64,000 bases of DNA, from assembly GCA_963926475.1 (NCBI GenBank), contig CAWUXE010000007.1, forward strand, positions 124,001 to 188,000, given 5' to 3'. Below, piece after piece: positions 52,972 through 60,312 of this stretch. The position numbers and the translations under genes were made by a program. Each line of letters starts with the position of its first letter. Position 1 is the first letter of the stretch. Origin of the DNA: UBA2040 sp002384725 (GTDB lineage: Bacteria > Bacteroidota > Bacteroidia > Flavobacteriales_D > Crocinitomicaceae). The notes below the pieces were generated by a model. The model saw only the letters and a program-made list of their open reading frames with translations. It had not been told where the DNA came from and searched no databases.

Positions 52972-54555
52972 CTAGAAATAACAAACGGTAAAATCTTTTT
53001 CAAAGGGATCGAGTGATTCTTTCATTTTCAACAAATGTTCTTGCACTTTTCCATCTGAACAGAAATTAAAGAAGTTCGCACTCCGCTCTTGCAAGCCGCC
53101 GTTCGGGAAAAGTTTATCTTTAATTTGGTCCATCTGTTTCAATGATTTTTCGAATTTATTCTTTTCCGCTCGAAGTAATTTTTGTTCTAGGTTTTCCATT
53201 TGCTTTGACAAACGCGTCATTTCAGCTTCTAAAAATCCTTTCATATTTGGATCGACCTTGACAACAACTGATGTCGCAGCGGCAACCAGTCCGTCTTTCT
53301 TTTCGCGCAGTTCAGTAAAATCTAACTCTTCTGTATTTTCAAGAACATATTGTTTCTTTAAAGCATCAACGTCTTCAAAAAGCTGTTCTTTAGTCCATCC
53401 TATTGTTTCCAACTTCCCATTTGTCGCATGGTCAATGATCATCATTGAATTACGAACTTGTATCAATGGATAAGGAACTTCGTAAGCTTCAAAAACTCCT
53501 TTCAATTGTAACCAATACGCCATTTCTCCGACACCTCCGACATAACAGAGATTCGGCAAAATGCATTCTTGATAGACGGGACGGAGGATTACGTTGGGTG
53601 AGAATTGCTCAGGTTGACTTTCTAGCTTAGCTAACAACTCTTCAGAAGTGAACTCTCCAATTCCTTCGATAAAAAATGTGTTTACATTCTGCTCAATTCG
53701 TACGCGTTTTTGTTCGTCCAATAGAAAAATATTGATTTCTCGAGCGTGGGCTTGTGCGAAAAATCCTGCTGTCTCTAACTGGCTATTCGTCTTTTGCACC
53801 GCTTTGTGCGCCAATTGGTATTTGATTTCTCGTTTCACTATTGGTGCGAATAATTTCTTCAATTCTTTTTGATCACCGTCTAAGGCCAAAACACCCATTT
53901 CTCCAAAAATAGCATTGACCAAATTAAAAGTCGCTTCGGCTAAATTGCTTCCATCATAGGCATTGATACAGTTCATCACCTCACTATCTGGATGATTGCT
54001 GAATAATTCACGAAGTTCAGATTTAAAATCTTCCCAATTCTCCATTTTGAATCGACCTACAGCTCCAGTTTGCTGAGTTGACCATTGTCTTTTCTGGTTG
54101 AATAAATTCACTTGATTGATTTCTTCAAAATCGTGGTCTTCTGTCGCCATCCAAAAAACCGGTACAAAATTAGAATTTGGGTATTTCTCTGTTAATCGTT
54201 CCGCCAGATTGACGACATGAAGAATTTTAATAATGAAGTACAAAGGTCCAGTAAATAATGATAATTGATGTCCAGTAGTAACTGTAAAAGTATTCTCCAA
54301 AGCTAAATTCTCTAGATTCTTCATTTGTTTTCCACTCGAATTTGATGTTGAATAGTTGTTATTTAAAACGGATGCTATTACTGCTCTATTATCTTTGGGG
54401 AAACTTGCCTTTTTTATTTCTAACTGTTCGGCAAAGGCTTCTTCCGAAAATGGAGAACCTAAAAAGTCCTTCAATTCGTTTTGACCATAGACCAATTTGT
54501 TCGCCAGCTCAGAAAACAAACCCGTTTTATCTCTTAAAATTTTATCGATTCTCAT
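52972..54555 (-). CDS. bshC: Bacillithiol biosynthesis cysteine-adding enzyme BshC
   Basis: 527 residues from ATG 54555 (MRIDKILRDKTGLFSELANK); an open upstream extension of nine residues is less likely. Family blocks: FTVTTGHQLSLFTGPLYFII near 100, VPVFWMATEDHDFEEINQVN near 135, the ARPVYQECILPNLCYVGG-like stretch around 348 (its first residue differs) and YWLQLKGVFEAY. A coiled coil follows at about 430-490 (EMTRLSKQMENLEQKLLRAE), as in the crystal structure of the Bacillus enzyme. It joins cysteine to glucosaminyl-malate, the last step to bacillithiol, the main low-molecular thiol of many Bacteroidota. BshA and BshB are not nearby. Confidence 0.95.
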   Translation of the reverse strand: MRIDKILRDKTGLFSELANKLVYGQNELKDFLGSPFSEEAFAEQLEIKKASFPKDNRAVIASVLNNNYSTSNSSGKQMKNLENLALENTFTVTTGHQLSLFTGPLYFIIKILHVVNLAERLTEKYPNSNFVPVFWMATEDHDFEEINQVNLFNQKRQWSTQQTGAVGRFKMENWEDFKSELRELFSNHPDSEVMNCINAYDGSNLAEATFNLVNAIFGEMGVLALDGDQKELKKLFAPIVKREIKYQLAHKAVQKTNSQLETAGFFAQAHAREINIFLLDEQKRVRIEQNVNTFFIEGIGEFTSEELLAKLESQPEQFSPNVILRPVYQECILPNLCYVGGVGEMAYWLQLKGVFEAYEVPYPLIQVRNSMMIIDHATNGKLETIGWTKEQLFEDVDALKKQYVLENTEELDFTELREKKDGLVAAATSVVVKVDPNMKGFLEAEMTRLSKQMENLEQKLLRAEKNKFEKSLKQMDQIKDKLFPNGGLQERSANFFNFCSDGKVQEHLLKMKESLDPFEKDFTVCYF

Positions 54556-54608
54556 TGCTACAAAAATAAGGTCTTCGGGCAAAGTGACACTTTCAAAATC
54601 ACTTTTCT

Positions 54609-54637
54609 TTTGGAATGCTGAAAATTAGTTACTTTTG
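54609..54637 (+). promoter_or_regulatory. Promoter of the cyclophilin gene (-33 TTTG, -7 TACTTTTG)
   Basis: TTTG at 54609-54612 and TACTTTTG at 54630-54637, spaced by 17 nt, are a full match to the Bacteroidota sigma consensus. The ATG is 21 nt beyond. Confidence 0.75.
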
Positions 54638-54658
54638 TGCTCCATAAAAAGTAAAAAT

Positions 54659-55111
54659 ATGCACGCGATAATTAAGACAGCAAAAGGAGAAATGAAAGTA
54701 GAATTCTACGAAAAAGATGCTCCAAAAACGGTCGCTAACTTTGTAAAGTTGGCAAAAGACGGATATTACAACGGTTTGACTTTTCACAGAGTTTTACCTG
54801 ATTTTGTAATTCAAGGTGGTTGTCCAAACTCAAAAGCAGGAGCTAAAGGTATGCCAGGAACAGGTGGGCCAGGTTATTCTATCGATTGCGAAACGAGCGG
54901 AGAAAATCAATACCACGACAAAGGAGTTTTATCTATGGCACATGCTGGGAAAAATACAGGTGGATCTCAATTTTTTGTTTGTCACTCAAGAAACAATACT
55001 TCACACTTAGATGGTGTTCACACCTGTTTTGGTAAAGTTACAGAAGGTGTTGACCTAGTGGATGATATCCGTCAAGATGATGGAATTGAATCAATAACTA
55101 TCATTGATTAA
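54659..55111 (+). CDS. Cyclophilin-type peptidyl-prolyl cis-trans isomerase
   Basis: 150 residues from ATG 54659; the reading is open to 54635 but the promoter -7 box ends at 54637, which excludes an earlier start. It is a compact single-domain bacterial cyclophilin: FHRVLPDFVIQGGCP near 43 (catalytic Arg in FHRV), GPGYSIDCE, LSMAHAGKNTGGSQFFVCHS near 91, HLDGVHTCFGKVTEGVDLVD near 117. No signal peptide, so cytoplasmic. It speeds proline isomerisation in protein folding. Confidence 0.95.
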   Translation: MHAIIKTAKGEMKVEFYEKDAPKTVANFVKLAKDGYYNGLTFHRVLPDFVIQGGCPNSKAGAKGMPGTGGPGYSIDCETSGENQYHDKGVLSMAHAGKNTGGSQFFVCHSRNNTSHLDGVHTCFGKVTEGVDLVDDIRQDDGIESITIID

Positions 55112-55164
55112 AATAGATTTACCGATTACTCTAATTTTCGGTTTTTTTTTTGAGAAAAAAAATA

Positions 55165-55172
55165 TACTTTTG
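55165..55172 (+). promoter_or_regulatory. -7 element TACTTTTG of TPR-ribH-glmM
   Basis: A TAnnTTTG match 19 nt before the ATG at 55192; a TTTG 12 nt further up is closer than the usual -33 spacing. The three genes downstream have gaps of 2 and 12 nt. Confidence 0.6.
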
Positions 55173-55191
55173 CACCGTTAAAATAGCACAT

Positions 55192-55836
55192 ATGTTAGAA
55201 AACCTTTCTGCGGAAAATATTAAAGAAGAATTCAAGTCAAACAAGACTGCACGTCTAATTACATACATCGTTGGTGGATTGATCGTTTTGATTTTAGGTT
55301 ACTTCTTATACCGAATTTTTATCTCTGGTCCTAAGAACGAAAAATCAATGGAAGCAGGTTACGTTGGGTGGAACTATGCAGGAATGGATTCTACCGACAT
55401 GGCGATAGATGAACTTCGCGGAACAGTTAAAAAATACGACGGTTACGTAGGTGGTGAAAATGCACAATACATCTTGGGAAGACAATACATGTCTAAAGGT
55501 GAATTCAAAAGAGCATTGAAAGAACTAGAAGGTGTTGATGTTGAAGATACATATGTTCGTGTTGATGCAATTGGTCTTCAAGGAGATTGCTATAGCGAAA
55601 TGAAAAAGTATCCAGATGCAGTGGAGTTATATATAGAAGCTTCTGAAGCAACTGAAAATGATTACTCTACTCCCCGTTGGTTATTCAAAGCTGCTCTAGT
55701 TACTGAGTTAAAATTGAACGATCCGCAGAAAGCTGCTGAAATGTATCAAAAAATCAAAGACAACTATCTTCAATTCGCGAATACCAAAACGATTGATAAA
55801 TACATCAATAGAGCGAAGTATAAAAAAGTAAAATAA
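55192..55836 (+). CDS. TPR protein with N-terminal membrane anchor
   Basis: 214 residues from ATG 55192, chosen because the promoter box ends at 55172. A short cytoplasmic head (LENLSAENIKEEFKSNKTAR) is followed by one helix (LITYIVGGLIVLILGYFLYR) and a periplasmic TPR array at about 85-205 (AQYILGRQYMSKGEFKRALK, AIGLQGDCYSEMKKYPDAVE, AAEMYQKIKDNYLQF), a YfgM-like layout. Placement directly before ribH is conserved in Bacteroidota. Its role is not known; YfgM itself helps in periplasmic folding near the Sec translocon. Confidence 0.9.
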   Translation: MLENLSAENIKEEFKSNKTARLITYIVGGLIVLILGYFLYRIFISGPKNEKSMEAGYVGWNYAGMDSTDMAIDELRGTVKKYDGYVGGENAQYILGRQYMSKGEFKRALKELEGVDVEDTYVRVDAIGLQGDCYSEMKKYPDAVELYIEASEATENDYSTPRWLFKAALVTELKLNDPQKAAEMYQKIKDNYLQFANTKTIDKYINRAKYKKVK

Positions 55837-55838
55837 AT

Positions 55839-56330
55839 ATGGCAACAGCAAATCGCAATTTGTCAGATTACAATAAGGATTTTGTTCCAAACGGTGCCGA
55901 TTATAAAATCGGCATTGTTGTTTCTGAATGGAACGAAAACGTCACTTTCAATTTATTAGCCGGTGCCAAACAAGCGCTTATGGACAATGGCGTTCTCGAA
56001 AAGAACATTCATGTTCATTATGTTCCAGGAGCTTTTGAATTACCATTAGGCGCACAAATGATGCTGAAAGCTATGTTTTTGGATGGTATCGTTGCTATTG
56101 GATGTGTGATTCAGGGTGAAACGAAACATTTCGATTACGTATGTAAGGCGGCAACAAATGGCATAGCGAAGTTGAACTTGAAATTCGAAAGACCAGTTTC
56201 ATTCTGCTTATTGACGGATAATACCTTGCAGCAATCTTTGGATAGATCAGGAGGAAAACACGGTAACAAAGGCACTGAATGTGCAATTGCGTGTCTGAAA
56301 ATGATTGACCTAAAGCGCTCCCTCTTTTAA
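55839..56330 (+). CDS. ribH: 6,7-Dimethyl-8-ribityllumazine synthase
   Basis: 163 residues, normal length. KIGIVVSEWNENVTFNLLAG near 24 (substrate-binding W/N), VPGAFELPLGAQMML near 62, CVIQGETKHFDYVCKAATNG near 88 (catalytic His in TKHFDYV), and FCLLTDNTLQQSLDRSGG near 122. It condenses the ribitylamino-pyrimidine with dihydroxybutanone phosphate in riboflavin synthesis. No FMN riboswitch is visible upstream; it is 2 nt after the TPR gene. Confidence 0.97.
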   Translation: MATANRNLSDYNKDFVPNGADYKIGIVVSEWNENVTFNLLAGAKQALMDNGVLEKNIHVHYVPGAFELPLGAQMMLKAMFLDGIVAIGCVIQGETKHFDYVCKAATNGIAKLNLKFERPVSFCLLTDNTLQQSLDRSGGKHGNKGTECAIACLKMIDLKRSLF

Positions 56331-56342
56331 AACTTATTTCGA

Positions 56343-57728
56343 ATGACATTAATTAAATCAATATCTGGCATCCGTGGAACGATAGGCGGCACGGTCAACA
56401 ATAGCCTTACTCCTGTTGATGCAGTCAAATTTGCAGCCGCATATGGAACATGGTTGCAATCTGCTCACCCAGAGAAGAAAATGAAAGTTGTTATTGGACG
56501 TGACGCCCGTATTTCGGGACAAATGATTTCGAATCTTGTCGTGTCCACCTTATCTGGTTTGGGTATCGATGTGGTTGACTTAGGTCTCTCCACTACTCCA
56601 ACTGTCGAAATTGCAGTGCCAATGGAAAAAGCCCAAGGCGGAATTATCCTAACGGCAAGTCACAACCCGAAACAATGGAATGCCCTTAAATTGTTGAACG
56701 AAAAAGGCGAATTTATTTCAGGTGCCGATGGCGAAATGGTATTGGATATCGCTGAACGTGAAGCATTTGATTTTGCAGAAGTGGATGATTTAGGAACCAT
56801 TACCGAAAACGATACGTATCTTCAAAAACACATAGAAGCTGTTTTGGCTTTGCCTTTGGTAGATAAAAAAGCTATTACAGAAGCTAATTTTCACGTTGTG
56901 GTTGACGCAGTAAATTCAACAGGTGGAATATTCGTCCCTGCATTATTGAGAGCACTTGGTGTTACTCAAATAACAGAAATGTATTGCGATCCTACGGGTG
57001 AGTTTCCACATAATCCAGAACCTTTACCGGAACATTTAACCGATCTTTCATCAAAAATCGTTGAAAGTAAAGCAGATGTTGGAATCACAGTGGATCCAGA
57101 TGTTGACCGTTTGGCGCTAGTTTGTGAAGATGGCAGCATGTTTGGCGAAGAATATACACTCGTTGCTTGTGCGGATTACGTTTTGACCCATACTCCTGGA
57201 GCAACAGTATCTAATTTATCTTCCACTCGAGCGTTACGCGATGTAACAGAAAGTCGAGGTTTGCTGTACACTGCTTCTGCCGTTGGTGAAGTGAATGTAG
57301 TAACCGCTATGAAAGCTACAAACGCGGTGATTGGTGGAGAAGGAAATGGTGGAATCATCTATCCAGAATCGCATTATGGTCGTGATTCTTTGGTTGGAAT
57401 TGCATTGTTCCTTTCTTTATTGGCCCACAAAAAAATGACTGTTTCTCAATTGAGAGATAGTTATCCGAAATACACAATATCCAAGAACAAGATACAATTG
57501 ACACCTGAAATCGACGTGGACAAAGTACTAGTCGATATGGCAGCGAAATACGCAAACGAAGAGGTTGATACAACGGATGGTGTAAAAATTTACATAGCCA
57601 AAGAATGGGTACACTTGCGAAAAAGCAATACCGAACCCATCATTCGCATCTACGCCGAAAGTAAAACTGCCGATACAGCTAACTCTCTAGCAGAAAGAAT
57701 CATTACCGAAATAAAAGCAATCATCTAA
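56343..57728 (+). CDS. glmM: Phosphoglucosamine mutase / phosphohexomutase
   Basis: 461 residues. The phosphoserine loop is TASHNPKQWNALK near 102 (Ser104 region), the Mg loop DPDVDRLAL near 246, the sugar loop GGEGNGGIIYPE near 336 and the phosphate site RKSNTEPIIRIYAES near 425. The N-terminus ISGIRGTIGG is typical. It turns glucosamine 6-phosphate into glucosamine 1-phosphate for UDP-GlcNAc; Bacteroidota annotate the same family also as phosphomannomutase, so the sugar specificity is somewhat open. It lies 12 nt after ribH. Confidence 0.9.
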   Translation: MTLIKSISGIRGTIGGTVNNSLTPVDAVKFAAAYGTWLQSAHPEKKMKVVIGRDARISGQMISNLVVSTLSGLGIDVVDLGLSTTPTVEIAVPMEKAQGGIILTASHNPKQWNALKLLNEKGEFISGADGEMVLDIAEREAFDFAEVDDLGTITENDTYLQKHIEAVLALPLVDKKAITEANFHVVVDAVNSTGGIFVPALLRALGVTQITEMYCDPTGEFPHNPEPLPEHLTDLSSKIVESKADVGITVDPDVDRLALVCEDGSMFGEEYTLVACADYVLTHTPGATVSNLSSTRALRDVTESRGLLYTASAVGEVNVVTAMKATNAVIGGEGNGGIIYPESHYGRDSLVGIALFLSLLAHKKMTVSQLRDSYPKYTISKNKIQLTPEIDVDKVLVDMAAKYANEEVDTTDGVKIYIAKEWVHLRKSNTEPIIRIYAESKTADTANSLAERIITEIKAII

Positions 57729-57733
57729 AAACA

Positions 57734-57751
57734 CTCCGCGATCTCCGCGAT
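57734..57751 (+). repeat. Tandem CTCCGCGAT x2
   Basis: Two exact 9-bp units with unusually high GC in the 31-nt gap between glmM and the next methyltransferase. Phrases of this kind (CTCCGCG-type) occur as dispersed intergenic repeats in many Bacteroidota, to my knowledge. Confidence 0.5.
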
Positions 57752-57759
57752 AAAACCCA

Positions 57760-58611
57760 ATGGATAAACTAAAATCTCTATATCGTTTCATTTCTGGTAA
57801 GCATCAAACCGTTCATTTGGACTATAAAGTCGATGCTAAACCGCGATTTCCAATATCAGGACATCCACAGCTGAAAACGGTTATTGATGCGAATAGAGCG
57901 GAATATTCGGCAACATTGAAGGCTTTCCTAGGTTTTAAAGACCAAATTCAATCCATTAAAAAAGAATCTGATGAAAAAGATGAAAATCTTCCAACTTGGA
58001 ACAACGAATTTCTGCCAGGACTAGATATAGTTGGGATTTACGGAATGATTGCCACAAAAAAACCGAAAAAGTATATCGAAATTGGTTCTGGGAATTCGAC
58101 GAAAGTAGCGAGAAAAGCAATAACGGACAACCATTTGGAAACTCAGATTATTTCTATTGATCCTTATCCTAGAGCGAATATTGACCATTTATCGGACAAG
58201 GTTATTCGTGAACCATTTGAAAATTTAAAAGATATACAATTCATCATTGACGAATTGAATGAAAACGATATTTTGTTCATCGATAATTCACATCGGATTT
58301 TTCCAAATTCGGATGCGATGATTTGTTTCTTGGAACTTCTTCCTCAATTGAAAAAAGGCGTTATCGTTCACATTCACGACATCTATTTGCCCTACGATTA
58401 TCCGCAGTTTATGTGCGATCGATTTTACAACGAGCAGTATATGTTAGCCGCTTTTGTGTTGGCGAATCCAGAGAAATACAAAACTATCCTTCCGAACTTC
58501 TTCATCAGCGAGGATAAAGAGTTAAGCGAAAGCATAGCTCCAATGTGGGACCACACCAATTTGAAAGAGGTTGAAACACACGGTGGGTCGTACTGGTTGC
58601 AAATAAATTAG
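57760..58611 (+). CDS. Class I SAM-dependent methyltransferase (Methyltransf_24 type)
   Basis: 283 residues. Motif I KYIEIGSGNSTKVARKAITD near 105, the acidic end of strand 2 IISIDPYPRANID near 131, and DILFIDNSHRIFPNSDAMIC near 169 with IVHIHDIYLPYDYPQ near 203 match the O-methyltransferase/Methyltransf_24 group, often found next to glycan-synthesis genes. The substrate is unknown. It is flanked by dispersed-type repeats (57734-57751 and 58631-58730), which suggests insertion after glmM rather than an old operon member. Confidence 0.85.
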   Translation: MDKLKSLYRFISGKHQTVHLDYKVDAKPRFPISGHPQLKTVIDANRAEYSATLKAFLGFKDQIQSIKKESDEKDENLPTWNNEFLPGLDIVGIYGMIATKKPKKYIEIGSGNSTKVARKAITDNHLETQIISIDPYPRANIDHLSDKVIREPFENLKDIQFIIDELNENDILFIDNSHRIFPNSDAMICFLELLPQLKKGVIVHIHDIYLPYDYPQFMCDRFYNEQYMLAAFVLANPEKYKTILPNFFISEDKELSESIAPMWDHTNLKEVETHGGSYWLQIN

Positions 58612-58630
58612 TTAGACTAGGTGTTAATTG

Positions 58631-58730
58631 GAACGCTGATGACACTGATACCGACGATTTTTACAGATTTTTTTAAGTTATTTCACTTTTTTCTGCGTTA
58701 ATCTGCGTAACCCGTTAAATCTGTGTTCAG
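58631..58730 (+). repeat. Dispersed intergenic repeat of the AATCTGCGT/AATCTGTGT kind
   Basis: Contains the phrase-like units GCTGATGACACTGAT, TTCTGCGTTAATCTGCGTAA and TTAAATCTGTGTTC. Similar 'CTGCG TAATCTGTG' mosaics are found in multiple copies in other Bacteroidota genomes. Only one copy can be seen here, so the dispersed nature is an inference. The 58612-58829 space holds nothing else. Confidence 0.4.
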
Positions 58731-58829
58731 AATATTACCAAAACACAAACCTTTGCATTAAAGAGCTGTATAGGGATTCTTAGTAATGTTATTGATCATA
58801 AATCTCTTTTTCTTTGTTAAATTTAAGAC

Positions 58830-59125
58830 ATGAAGCAATTCCTCTTATTATTCGGTATCCAATTTTTTTTACTTTTTTATACGCTCAAAAACCCTTTTCT
58901 GCGGAGAATAAAGAGTACATTATCGAGTTGATGGAAGACTTGCCCGATAGTGTGGAATTAGCGATTTCAATTCTTGGCGGAACGAATGGATTTATCTCTT
59001 CCCTTAGTTTTGAGACTGAAAATCAGAAAGGTGCAGTTGTTCTCTCCAATTTATCCCCAAGCCACAAAAGTTCAGGTAAAATTTCTGGATCTTCTATTCA
59101 ATTGCTTAAAAATATATTGAAATAA
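58830..59125 (+). pseudogene. Decayed beta-lactamase-family serine hydrolase (internally deleted, frameshifted)
   Basis: ATG 58830 starts a signal peptide (MKQFLLLFGIQFF). At the poly-T tract (about 58862-58880) the sense passes to another frame: FLYAQKPFSAENKEYIIELM, EDLPDSVELAISI, then without a break LGGTNGFISSLSFETENQ and KGAVVLSNLSP up to the stop at 59125. The first piece is like the start of an exported penicillin-binding-protein/beta-lactamase-like hydrolase, the second like its last strands (GGT.GF...F....K.GVVVLSN). The SxxK and YxN parts are missing. A gene with a large internal deletion plus a homopolymer frameshift. Confidence 0.65.
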
Positions 59126-59160
59126 CAAAAGCGAAACCCTTTCGAGCTTCGCTTTTGTTT
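59124..59160. terminator. Bidirectional terminator
   Basis: AACAAAAGCGAA (59124-59135) pairs with TTCGCTTTTGTT (59148-59159) across a 12-nt loop. It lies between the serine-hydrolase remnant and the convergent lipoprotein gene and can serve both. Confidence 0.85.
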
Positions 59161-59182
59161 AGTAAGAGATGATTAGTGCCTC

Positions 59183-60151
59183 TTAAGGTAAATTACTCAA
59201 TGCAGTTGCCAATTGTGCTGGCGTCATTTGCGTTAAAGATGGTAAAACTTCAATGTGATTGTTCACAATTGTCGCTGGAACGATTGACACATGTGGATTT
59301 CCAGCTATCATCGCAATTGCTATAAAATGAACTGACATCCCAACAGGAAGTGTATAATTAGGAGCTGTAGTGAAATTTCCACCTGAGAATCCATATAGAT
59401 TACAAATAGTGTTTATTCCATCTACAGATAAGAACAAAAGCATATTGTTATTGGTAAAACCTGAAGTCGGTGTCGCTTGAACAATTGTTTGAGGACCTGG
59501 ATAACTATTAAAAAAATCGCAATTCACCCAATTCATTGAATCCGACCAGAAGGTGTATCCTCCTGTTTGTCCAAAAAACTGATTTGAGTCAGCCGCATTC
59601 CAAACTAAAGTATCAGGTGTTACTCCACCTTCACCATAAAACAAGCCCATATTAGGATCAATTGTCGTTGCTGGCATAGTCGATTGATAATTCATTCCCG
59701 GGGCCAATTTCAAATATTGACCGCCTTGTTTAGCGGTTACGCGCATTTCTCCGCCAGACGTTAACGGTTTCAATGTGTTATCCCATTGACGTCCCATAGT
59801 TGCTGCATTCATTAAAATCATATCTTTCTTACTGAAGATTTCGATTAATTCTATCGTTACATTTCCAGTTACTGCCACACCTGATTGGTTAACGAATGAG
59901 TTCGCATTAAAGGTAATTGTTGTTCCTTGAGTACCAGTTATAGTTGCACCTGCATCTTCATTTATCGTGAAGGATTGCTTTGCATTTTCCAAATTATCTG
60001 AAAGGAAATTCTTCAAATCCTGCAAACTCGCTTGAGCCGTAATTGGATTTGCTAAAGTAAACGTTTCCTCAGGAGTTTCTTTTTTCTTACATGCTGTAAA
60101 GGCCATCGCTCCTATGAGCGCAATTAAACCTAGTTTAATTTTAAAATTCAT
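59183..60151 (-). CDS. Lipoprotein of unknown function
   Basis: 322 residues with lipobox AFTAC (C21) followed by KKKETPEET. The mature part starts with QASLQDLKNFLSDNLENAKQ and a beta-rich domain (TITGTQGTTITFNANSFVNQ, VAVTGNVTIELIEIFSKKDM, NAATMGRQWDNTLKPLTSGG) that resembles the carboxypeptidase-like 'ZU5-like' regions of other Bacteroidota lipoproteins. No catalytic motif is recognised. The promoter overlaps a run of eight C at the expected start of transcription. Confidence 0.82.
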   Translation of the reverse strand: MNFKIKLGLIALIGAMAFTACKKKETPEETFTLANPITAQASLQDLKNFLSDNLENAKQSFTINEDAGATITGTQGTTITFNANSFVNQSGVAVTGNVTIELIEIFSKKDMILMNAATMGRQWDNTLKPLTSGGEMRVTAKQGGQYLKLAPGMNYQSTMPATTIDPNMGLFYGEGGVTPDTLVWNAADSNQFFGQTGGYTFWSDSMNWVNCDFFNSYPGPQTIVQATPTSGFTNNNMLLFLSVDGINTICNLYGFSGGNFTTAPNYTLPVGMSVHFIAIAMIAGNPHVSIVPATIVNNHIEVLPSLTQMTPAQLATALSNLP

Positions 60152-60199
60152 AGTTGTATTTTTTAGTGTGACTTAATAAACGGAGCCAATTCACTTTTC

Positions 60200-60219
60200 G
60201 GGGGGGGCGATCAAAAATA
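60200..60219 (-). promoter_or_regulatory. Promoter with -7 TATTTTTG and C8 tract at the start site
   Basis: TATTTTTG on the minus strand at 60212-60219, then GATCG and eight C (60200-60207 as G on the plus strand). The expected start of transcription falls inside or at the edge of the tract, 48 nt before the lipoprotein ATG. Such a run is rare in DNA of this composition. Confidence 0.55.
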
Positions 60220-60312
60220 TTTTGTGTTTTTCGTTTTTATCTGCCATGCGACATAGTGAATCTTTAGATTTTTGATTGATATTTTCAATGTTTTTGTATT
60301 CATACTTCTATT

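Noticed and set aside
57734..57751. Tandem CTCCGCGAT as the start of a CRISPR array
   Set aside because: Only two units, no spacers, no cas genes in the window.
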